A stretch of 64,000 bases of DNA. It comes from Paragorgia papillata. Taxonomy: Eukaryota; Cnidaria; Anthozoa; Scleralcyonacea; Coralliidae. The position numbers and the translations under genes were made by a program. This document shows positions 49,401-61,400 of the stretch, piece by piece. Every line of letters begins with the position of its first letter. Within the stretch, counting starts at the first letter, position 1. The stretch lies in the NCBI GenBank assembly GCA_035771165.1, contig JAWNZC010000001.1, positions 1,422,501 through 1,486,500 on the forward strand, given 5' to 3'. Below the pieces are notes generated by a model. That model was not told the DNA's origin. It ran no database searches and saw only the letters and a list, made by a program, of their open reading frames with translations.

Positions 49401-52400
49401 GGTCTGCCGCCCGACGTTAAAAAGAGAGGCCTGGGAAGTTGGGAACCAGGCTGGGGAGCCACCTTAAACCTAACCCCAACACTCCGGGGAAAAAATGCAA
49501 ATATCTTTAAATATTTTAATGCAAATATTTCTAATAATTCATTTTTTAGTGAATTTTAAAGAAGTAATTCCCAACATTACTCGGGTTACCTGTGTTAGAC
49601 CTTAGTCTAGGTTTCGGCTCCGTTTCTGTGCTTTTTCCCCCACACAAAATGGCAAAATTGCGCAATACTTCCCGTCTGCCTTTGCGAAACTTTGAGGCAT
49701 GTAATGCAGCCTTGGTAGCGTGGTCGAATTTGCGAGTTCGTTCTTTTCAATAGCTTTACCTTTCGATGAAGTGTTTTCGAATCTTGATCTGGAACGGTGT
49801 TGGAATATTTTGCAAGTGACCGAGTTATAGTTGATCAGTATAAACGCGGCTGACAATTGTCAATTTAATTTTTTTGACAGTTGTCTTCATCATAAATAGA
49901 TATGCTTTAATACAAAGGCTTATCACAATGTTTACAACTGCACACGGCGTCGAAACAGGTTTGCCCTGGCCTTGCTGCTTTAGTCCAATAACTACAAAGT
50001 GCAAGTATAATAATAAGCGCCGAATAGAGCAAATAAGATATCGTTCATATCAATATGTTGAACTGTTTGCATGTCTAGATATCGTGTCGATGTCCGTGTC
50101 GTATTACGTTTGGATACGTGTGTTTCAAAACATGTTTAAATATTTTCTATTTGTCCGAATTTAAATAAATTCTATATGAAAATGATCGCTTAAATCTGCC
50201 GCATCCGACACTATAGGTTTTGCCTCCTAAATATATTAGATCCGTTGTTTAATTTTCGGAAAAACTGACTTAGCAAATCTTCGGCGCTTCTTGCACCACT
50301 GCAGTTAATGCCAAAATATATGCACTGCCATATAGTCTTGTATAGAGTACGCACAGGCTACGCCCAGCTTTCAGAAATCAGTAGCCCGAATGAACGCCTG
50401 AGCAGGCGTCTTGTTCATGAATTATTAATGAGTTTTAGAATAAAGTAGAATGCTTGATTGCACCACGCGTGATTGCACTCACACCAAAATTAAGCAAAAA
50501 TATTTGCATAAAATAAGGATAATGAGCGCAAGACGGAGAATCTTGTCGTCAGACTTTTATTAATTTTTCATATAAATTTTAACCAAATCCAACCAAAATT
50601 GAAACGGGTGGTCTTTGGTCGTTGATCAATCTTTCAACAAACTTTCATGAAAACTTGTGCAGTAGTTTGCGAGATATTCTGCCAACAGACAGACGCACAA
50701 ACAGAGGTGAAAACATGACCTCCTTCATGCGGAGGTAATAATAGATTAAAATGGAAAACCTTTATGTCATAAGCATTTTAAAGCACGTTTCCTTATTTGT
50801 GGACATAAATGCTTCCTTGTTTTTTCAGACTGCAATTTCTCCGTTGCTACAACACATTACTCACGATGAATTCAAGAACATTATCTTACCAGTTGTCCAA
50901 AAATCACTACTTCGTAACCCTGAAGTTGTTATTGAAGGTAGGCAATTTAAGGTAAACTCAGTATTAATCATTAACAATTATTGGACGAGATCATGGTCTG
51001 GAAACTCGGCAAACTTCAAAGCGCCTATAATGAGCTGTGATTTTATGTTGAACCGTACCTTACACCGTGCACATCCTTTGTTTTAGGTTTATTAGTATTT
51101 AAATAGCACGGTTGAGTGATTGAACTGAAACGTTGCTATTGGACAATTCCGTGCACCTTGCACAAAAATGCATAAAAGCGAACAAAAAGATAGACCAAAG
51201 ACTTTAGCTGAGTTTCCAGACAATATCTCGATTGACTATGGTTATCGGGATATACATCCATGAGTTCACTAACAAAGAGCGAGAAATTAAATACTGCTCG
51301 AGGCAAAGCCGAGTACAGTATTTAATTTCGACTTTCTGGTTAGTGAACGAGTGAGTGTAAATCTCGTGAACACACGAACAAAGATTGCTTTAAATATTTT
51401 AATATTCAGTTTCAGTACACTGGATGTGAAATTTTACGCTTGCGAAATGTGTGACAATCTCTTAAATTTCCTCGCTTATGAACAAGTCTAAAACAAGTAT
51501 CTAAACTACTAGTTTACTTTAAGAAATTGTAATATTCGAAGGTGTTCAAGCTTTTGTATTACTCGGTATAGTTTCACAATTTCAAAAATTGGGCAACCGT
51601 GCTTTATTGCCATGTGTTATTAAATTTACTGCACGAGTAATAAAGCATGGTTGAGTGTTGCTATGACATAACAGGGAGTCACGTGGTGCAAATTATCCAA
51701 TCAGAACTCAGAAAATACATCAATGTACGAAAATTGAAACTTAACACGACATACGGATTTTTAATAATAACAGATGATGATAATAATGATGAAAATGATG
51801 ATTATGGACGATAATGATGATTAACTTTTTTTTGGTAGCGATTTCTCATCTTTTCAAGGACGTCTCAATCGACCTTTCTCAACATGCGTCTGTATTATCT
51901 AAAAGTCTTTCAGGTAAGGAACATTTTAGAATTGTTTTGATTTTTGAAATACTCAACTCTGTCAATCTTAAAGTTTTACTTTTAAATAGACTTTTTTGCA
52001 CTCAAAGGAGCAAGACACCTTAAATTTTAGGATAGTGATGTCATTGTGTAGTATTTGGTGAGCATAAAAGATAACCCTGAAAACTAGCGGTATATATATA
52101 ATTTTAACGTTTGTGTTATTCTCTGTCAAAATATCTCCACTTCATTTTCTATATTTCATTAAATAAATGAATCAACACCCTAGCTTGTTAGATGGTTGCT
52201 CTTTCAATGCTGTCAACTCTATTTAACAATTAGATTATGGGCTCCAGATTTCTATTTAACAATTAGTCACCGAAGTCAAGGTGACTACCGGTGAATATTA
52301 GGGAGTTTACGAACTACGACGACGACGGCAGTGGACACCGCGATATAAATTTTGGTATTTAAAAGAAAACACGGTTGAATAACTTCCCTGTTTGCACTCA

Positions 52401-55400
52401 AAGCTTATTTTATGACTTTTAAAACGTTCGACAACTCGTAAAATGATTGCATTGAAAGTGTTGAAGGCATTCATAAGCAACAGCCTTCATCGGTCCATGA
52501 CTTAACGTCGTCGTGAAGACGTGAAAATGCACTCTGCACTATGAGAGTGCATTTTCACGTCTTCACGACGACGTTAAGTCATGGACCGATGAAGGCTGAT
52601 GCTTACGAATGCCTTCAACACTTTCAATGCAATCACTTTACGAGTTGTCGAACGTTTTAAAAGTCATAAAATAAGCTTTGAGTGCAAACAGGGAAGTTAT
52701 TCAACCGTGTTTTCTTTTAAATACCAAAATTTATATCGCGTTGTCCACTGCCGTCGTCGTCGTAGTTCGTAAACTCCCTATTTATACTGAGCCGCGAAGC
52801 GGCGATGTAAATACGCCGATAGTTACCGAGACTGAGGTGACTAATTGCTTTAGTATAATTTCAGAGGTCGGTGAAAAACCAGTAAAGTTGAAAGAAAAAC
52901 TTTTAAACAACTATCTTTTATTTTAACAGTGGTGTTTCTGTTTATTCGTATAGACGATGTTAGCAAGCGGCACAGTCTTTCTGTCGTTCTCGGTGAATAA
53001 TTTCAAAAAAAGTAAACAACATCCTACTTTGGAACTGAACTTGTTCAAACATGCAAATATGTGCCGAAACGACTTTCATTCTGGTGTTTTTACTTCTGTG
53101 TTACGCAATAGGAATTTTATGCACTTAATTCATGTTCAGTATTTTCTTCACTCATGACGAAGTTTTCGAAAACATCGCTACGACTTAAGCCTGGTTTCCA
53201 TATAGTTGTAATTGTTGTAATTCAGTCACCGACTGTCGTCGAGCAAGTCTTATAACAATTACGATTTAATGGGAACGCGAGTTGTAATTGTTGTAATGCA
53301 ATCAGCGACCGATCGCCGACTGTTGTTGTAGTAGAAGTTGAATCGAGTTCAACTTCTACAAGAATTACAACAGTCGCCGATGCAACAACATGCATGCAGT
53401 TATTGGAAACATCATTCGCCGACAGTCGGCGATTTTGTGCTAGATTTTTGCAACCTAAAAGACCAAATTAATTAAAAAACCCGGCCAAATTCCTCCAACA
53501 AAACCTCGATTTTGTTAAAGTAGTCTACCAAATGACTAACTTGAAGACTTGAGTGCTGAACATCGAACTCAACATTCGCAAATGTCCTTAAACGTTCACG
53601 AAACATAAGACTCAAGCGTCAAAATCACTGAACTTGTAAATAATGCATGCTATATTTATAAATAATAACATGACTTGAGGGAAATTAGTACAAACCAACA
53701 GACAACCAGAGGTACATGTAAAATCATAACGACCTGGCGGCAGGGGCGGGTTAAGGAGCTTTGGGGGCCTGGGACAAATTTAGATTGTGGGGCCTCAGTC
53801 ACATGAAGAGGCTGGCAGGTAGGACCGTGGTCTCCAAGCATGGAAGCGGTTACTTCAGTTACTAATATAGATATCGGCTACGACCCTATGGCTTTTCAAC
53901 AAAATAATTTGGTTGGTTATTTTGTGAAGTTAAATCGAGAGTATTGTACATTTCTCGTGGCCTTTCCTGTGTATACAATCATAATTGTTCAGCATGATCT
54001 ATCTAATGCATGGGATATGGTAGATCCCGTTCACTGCATTATACAATAGCCGATAGGCGCGTGTTACTGTTAGGACCCACTCTATCCGATAAGATGAAGT
54101 AGTTGCCAAGTTCTGATTTTTCAAGATTTCTAATTTTCTAAACGTTTGTGAATATTATATTCTGTTGTATTTGTCATCCTCTTTTGCCGTTCTAAATTTG
54201 AGCGGGGCCTTCAGAAGCTCTTGGCCCTGTAGCACGTGCCCCATTTCCCCATAGGTTAATCCGGTGAATTATTATCGATATATGTTATTTTGATAGAGAA
54301 TAATGTGAACTTTAAAACGATTTATAACTTGTTGAGTTATCTTTTACACTGGCCAAATCAGAGCAAATATGAATCCTTATTCTAAAATTGAACCTTAAAT
54401 TGATGTTTTTGTTAACATCATGTGCTATATTTATTTTTTAAGCGCACCTTCACTCAAAGGATGAATTCATTCGGCAAGAAGCGGCTTCGTGTGTAAAAAA
54501 CATGACTCAGCAATGCAGTGACCCAACTGCTATAAAAGACTTAATCAATCACTTGTTTGCTGTCCTCAATGGTAAGTAATATTTTCGCAAAGTTTTGTTG
54601 GAAAAATTTGGCGTAGACTATTTTAATCTGTGTAACGTCAATCTCGTACCCAGAGCCTGCGATCCTTTTGGTCATTACCAAGGATCAGAGGCTCTGGGAA
54701 ACTCCGATGAAAAAGACCCCCAAATTGGGTTTTTGTTCCCAGTCCTCTGGTTCCAGTTCCCTATAATTTGTTACTGTCATCACGATCGGAAATCGCATAG
54801 AAAATCGGCCACTTTCATGGGGCCGTTCGCAGTCCACGTGCGAGCTGGCTCAAGTGAGTTGTCGACCGAGCTTGATGAAATTTACTAAATTATAAACACA
54901 GCACACACGCAAAACAAGAAGAAGTGAACTGTCCATATATAGCCAAAAACAAAATCAAGACAAAGAAAAAATCAATAGTTGAGATATTTATTCATCCTCC
55001 ATAGTTGATTGGGTTTGTTTTATGTCAACTCGTCACTTCCTCAGTCGTCAAGTACACTTTCCAGTTTCCACGACTGATTCGAACTTTAAAATCCATTTTA
55101 AAGGTCAATTGGGTACACACATCTGCCAAAAAAAAAAAACCCGACTTCTTTTCGGGGTAGTAAACGGTCAACAAACAACATATTTTAGTCATTTAACATA
55201 GACGTTTACGATACTAGATCGCACCTTGTTCTTCGGAAACATTTTCCCGCCATATTTGATTTCAAGTCAGCAAATGCTTGATATCCTCTTCAATGGATCC
55301 ATTATTTTCCTTTATCTTCACTAATTTTATCGTATGAACCCACATGTACCACACCGCTCCTTCGCTCCTGATTCATCTCGCGCCAGCCTCGCTTGGTCTC

Positions 55401-58400
55401 GCGTGTATTGATGACGTTTACACGCAAGATATTCGTTCTACGCATGCGTAGCTAATCCAGGTCAACCTGGATTAGATCCCAGTCGACAGCCGCAATTTCC
55501 GATCGTGCGACGATCTTTAGTTTGTTCGAAGACCAGAGAAAATATTTGTTTACCGATAAAGAATGGCCCAGTATGTTTTACAAAGCTCTTGACAAAGCGT
55601 TACAATACAAATAGTCTATCTTAGCTTTTCTCTAAATCGTCAACGGACAATTTGACGAGAGTGTTTTATATGTCCGGCGTCGCCGTCGGCACTCGGCAGT
55701 GATCGCCTCAGCCGCTCAGGTAAGGAATTGTACTTTCTGTCAGGAATTTTGGCTAAACTACATCGACCTTGTATATTCTCTAATATAATTTTAAAGTTCT
55801 GAGACGGAACTGCGAAGAATTGCGAGACGAGTCAGACGATGGATGTTTGTTTGTTTGGCGACGAAGCGAGAAAAATAATAGTTTTAACTTGTAAATTGTC
55901 GGGATTTTTGCTGTTTTGAATTATTTCATGTGTTCAATTGTATTTTGGGTCTATCGTGTATAATTATGTGTTACAAAACATCGAGAAATCGCTTAAACAA
56001 GTTAGCAACGTGCACATTATTTGAAATTTTACTGTTTTTAAACTAACCAATCAGATGACAAGTTTCATCGCAGTTTCCCAGAGCCTCTGATCCTTGGTAA
56101 TGACTAAAAGGATCGCAGGCTCTGGGAACGAGATTGGTGTAACGTCGGACTATTTCACTCCCAGGCTATTTTACTATAACACCAGGCTATTTTTTTCTGT
56201 CTATATAACACCCTAATATTTTACTCTGTTTAACACCTGAATATTTTACTCTGTCTAACACCAGACTATTTTACTCTGTTTAACACCAGACTATTTTACT
56301 CTGTTTAAAACCAGAATATTTTACTCTGTCTAACACCAAACTATTTTACTCTTATATAAACACCAGATCATTTTACTTTGTCTAAACACCAGACACTTTT
56401 ACTCTATGTAACGCCGGACTATTTCACTCTCTCTAGCGCCGGACTATTTTACTCTGTCTAACACCAGACTATATTACTCTGTCTAACCCTAGACTATTAT
56501 ACTCTGTTTAAACACCAGACTATTTTACTGTCTAACGCCAGACTATTTTACTCCGTCTAACACCAGACTATATTACTCTGTCTAACCCTAGACTATTGTA
56601 CTCTGTTTAAAACCAGACTATTTTACTGTCTAACGCCAGACTATTTTACTCCGTCTAACACCAGACTATATTACTCTGTCTAACCCTAGACTATTGTACT
56701 CTGTCTAACGCCAGACGATTATTTTTACTCTGTCTATATAACACTGGACTATTTTACTTTGACGAATACCACTCTTTTACTCTGTCCTATTAATCCTGTT
56801 AATTTAATCTTCGTTTTTAAATAGGATCAGAAGGAAAACTGACGGTATGGACGGATCGAGTTGGCGTGCTGAAAGGTAAGCGTGAACTTAATTGGCGTGC
56901 ATGTAATAAGTAATATTTCCCAACAAATAATTCTTAGGAAAGCCATCACAAAAATCGAAAGTGTATAAACATAATAATGAGAAATTTAATAAGAACTAAT
57001 GTTTTGTCCCTGAAACAGTGCGCATCTTAAAATCGACGAACATTATTATTTTTTCAGGGAAGGAAAGCTTTTCGTTTCGTTTATTGTTTCAGGGAAGGAA
57101 AGATTTTTCGTTTCCAGAGTAACCTTGACATAAATGTTGACATAAATGAATCATTTTTAGCTACTACTATTTGTTTCACAGGGCTTAGTAACGTTGAAAG
57201 CAATGCAGTGAGCGGAACATTACATCTTGAGGAGCTCAGCACTTTAGTTGTGCAGAAGATGGAGCCATTTTTGCAACAAGAAGGTAAAAGACAGATGTTA
57301 TGGGCGGAAATGCGTGTAACATTCGCTTTTATTTGGTGCAAATAAACTATACATCGTTGTGTTATAAGATATTTATTTGTTTAACTTCGCCATGTTTAAA
57401 ATAATAAATGGCAGGGTCACCGCAACAGTATACACTTACTGCGGGCCCGTACATCAAGTGTCATAGCCAACTGATCCCCTGTTCGTGTGGTTTGCGAAGC
57501 GGGCCTCACAACGCGAGGGTAGTAATCTTGACGGTGTGGGCCGTGAGTCCGGTCGGGGTTTATGTCCACGTCGGCGTTTAGGGGATCCATTTGTGTGTAT
57601 ATATAGGATATTTATACATAGTGATCAACGGAGACCAGGTCGTCGAGGATCCACGGGATGATACTAGTTAATAGGGTACAAGTTTAGCAAGTTAAAAGTG
57701 TAGTTAAAAGTAGGTTAAAAACATTAGTTTCAGTACAAAAGTTCACAGAAGAAAACAATTTATAGGCTAGAAATGTTGAGACGTAATCAAGGGAAATACA
57801 ACGCACCAAGCGAACGAACAAGCCCTGAAGGCTCAGACGAACGCAGGAACAACTAGAAACGACTTAGTTTGTGAAGACAAAACACAGAACACAAAACAAT
57901 TACAATCCTTTCAAAAGTACACATTCAAAATTTATAGTATCAATTTTTACAGAACAAAATAGAACTTCAGCCTTGTGTTTTCTTTTATTTAGTCAATGAG
58001 AACGTTGTTGTTGAAGCCTTGTCTGTCTTAAAGAAATGGTGCATTCATTTTAGCAATACCATTCCTGACAGTCTGTTTACAATATTTGAGGTAAAGCATT
58101 TAAGTAAGGGTTTATGGACGGTCCAGGATTTTGGAAAAGGGAGGGCCCATCGTGTCGTCGATTGCGTAGCGCCGTAGCGGACGTCCGAGGGCGAAGCCGG
58201 AGCCTTGCTAGAGCGGAGCCGGAGTCTTTCTAGGGACGTCTGGAGTCTCTGAAATGGCATTTTCTGCATCCTGAGAAGCAAAATGTTTTGATTTTACAAT
58301 TTGAAAACAACAAAATTAGAGGGATTTTAAGGCATTCTTGAGCGTTGGACAGCTCCGTCGACAATACGAGCAATTGACCTAGGGTGAACTAGTTTGTAAC

Positions 58401-61400
58401 TGCACGATCTACATAAAAATGATATATGTTGTCTTTTCTCCAACTAAGGCTCGGTTATTAGGGATACCCACATGCAGCGGAGAAAAATATTACAGCTTTT
58501 AATATCAGTTCAATTTCACGATAAACCTCTACGATGTAGCATAACCGTAATTTCGAGTTTGATAAATAATTTAATTTCCTTTAGATTAGATTTTATAAGA
58601 TCCATACTGCCTGCATTTCTAGCTGTCTGAATGACCTCTCCTGGAGATATCAAGAGGATACCTCTTGGTTTACAACAAAAGAAGATATTACTTTCCAGAA
58701 TGCTTTACCCTATCGAGTTCTCTAGAATCACGGACCGGGCTAGCCCGGTGTAGCCCACTTTATATATAAAACGCATGTTTTTTTAACATTTCGATTACAT
58801 GCCAAGCGGGCTAGCCCGGTTAACCAGGATGAAAATGTCCATGTAATCGTTTTCATTCCGGCAAACCGGGCTGAAAAACTGTTGAAATCGCTTCGATACG
58901 CGTTCGTTTACTTGACTGTGTGAATAAATAGTGCTGAAAGGAACTGAAATAGAACATCAAAACGTTGTTCGTGTGTTTCGTGATCATAGCGAAGACTTAA
59001 TTAATTAGACTTCGTGAAAACGCTTTCGTGGGTTAGCTAAGTCTATAACAATCTTTTTATTAACGATGGGCTTACAAAATAAACAATAAACTAATTAGTG
59101 TAAAACTGAAGTAAAAGTAACGTAACTTTGCCCTTATTTACTTGATAATTGCGAATTTCGGCCTGAAATCATCCACGTCAATTCAAAACTCATCCCGGCT
59201 TACCGGGCTAGCCCGCTCCATGTAATCGTTTTGTAAACTCAGCCCGGTCCATGATAATCAAATCGCCCCATTATAAACCTAAAATGCGGACAAACAAACC
59301 GAAATCGACTCTCAAATGAACGTATTTCTTAATTTTGTTGGCAACTCAAAAGTAATTAATTAATTAATTAATTAATTAATTAATTTTAATTAATTAATTT
59401 TAATTAATTAATTAATTTTAATTAATTAATTAATTAATTTTAATTAATCAATTTTAATTAATTAATGAATAACCCTAATTAATGAATAACCCTAAATTAA
59501 TGATGAATGAATTAAATAAATAATTAATTAAATAATTAAATAAACAATTAATTAATTGGTTGGGTGGGTGGTTGGTTGGTTGGTTGGTTGGTTGGTTGGT
59601 TCGTTTGTTAGTTAGTTGGTTAGTTAATTAGTTAATTAATTAATTAATTATGATTGATTATGATTGATGGATTGATTAATTGGCAACTAAGAATTGATGA
59701 AGAATGCGGACAAACATGCTGAAATTTACAACACTGACGTCATCTGTGCGGAGCACTATTCTAACTAGAAATACGTATATGCAGAAAACTCTCGCGTAGC
59801 TATGGTGAGAGACCTCACAGCAAGCCTAACGTGAGCATAGCCTATGACATTTATATTGACTTATCCAGTTCAAAGTCGAGTTTAAGACCTCTACTGCATA
59901 AATAACCTATGTTTATTCTACTTGTACAAAATGATGCTTGAGAGCATAACCTTTTCTGCCTTGCAATACATTCTTCTCCCGCTCATACATATTAATATTT
60001 TCATAATATTAATATCTTGTTTTGATGTGACGGTGTCAAGTAAACAAGTTTTGTTGTTGGCATGCTCTCTCCTCTTGTTTTCAGTATTTCGGTCAACACA
60101 GTGCTGCTTTTTGTCTTCACTTCTGTGGCTAACGGCTAATCTATTCTGGTTTAGCTGTGTTTTTAAACTTCTGTCGCCTGGGTTCCATTGCTGCTTGCTT
60201 CTTCCATTTTGAAAATAGCCCAAGGCCATTTTCAGGCAGCTATCCGAAAGTACGCCGATCTCTCCCAAATTTGCCGTTCGTAATTCCGAACGCTGACTCT
60301 GACGTAATCCGACTGGTCCGTGGAACCACAATTAAGCTAATTTGTGCATGGATAGTATTCTATTTCACACCGCAGCAATATCGCATCGCTATATTAAGGT
60401 ATGGGGAGAAAATTCGCCTCCCCACCCTTTCTGTAGCTTTCCATGCTTCTGTACACTACCAGGAGACCATTATTGGGCTCATATACCCCAATCCTTACAC
60501 CCCAATTCTTACACCCCAATTCTCATCCCTTAACACAAGAGACCATTAATGTCTACTGTCGAAGCCTTGAACAAACTCACAGCAACTAATAATACTCAGT
60601 CTCTATAAGTTATGTTAACTCAATCATTGATTTATTTATTAACTTTACAATCATGCAAGAATGCACAGTAAATAGAGTGCAATACTTGAACACGATTGAA
60701 GGAATGATCAACAGGACACGAGTCCCATGTGAAGATCATTTCGTCTTATAATATAATACTTACTTTACGGTATCGACAACGGACATCTAATTCCAAAAAC
60801 TAAACACACCTAAAAAGGGACTATCGGTTTTCTGTAAAGTTGGACACAGACTGTGCCGTTTGCTATTGCTAAACACACTTTGGCATGGAGGAAATGATAC
60901 ATTACAGATAGAATATATGGCAGTCCCTAGCTGTGCGTGCCGAAGACTCCCCTAGGCTTAAACCCTACGCGCCAATCGTTAATACTTTCTTATAGAAAGA
61001 AATCCAAAAGGCTGAGAAACTGTAGAGTAGTTCATTCAGTTGAAATATAGCTAGCCGCGGTGATCGGGACGATATGCGGCAATGTTTTCGTCTGTAGGAA
61101 AACCCAGAAAAGTTGACGGCAACTTCAGCGGAAACATTTTCTTAATCTAAACAAAGATATTAACCGATTGTGGTTTAGGGTGATTACCCACACGCTCTGA
61201 TGAATGAGGGTATAGTAAAATTGGATAACAACCGGTGGGAATATCCGCAGTGACGCCGTTAACATCATGTACCAGGCCAAGGACATCACCCCGCCACCGA
61301 CAGTGGGATCCTCCACAAAGTTCAGCCATGTGATGGACGTTCGACCTGCTTAAGCAGTTAGTAACTTCAGTTTAGGAGCAAATGTAGTATGATACGCCCA

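Noticed and set aside
59918..60331. 137-codon minus-strand frame
   Set aside because: No family motif, a long plus-strand frame overlaps the same bases, and no splice context supports it.
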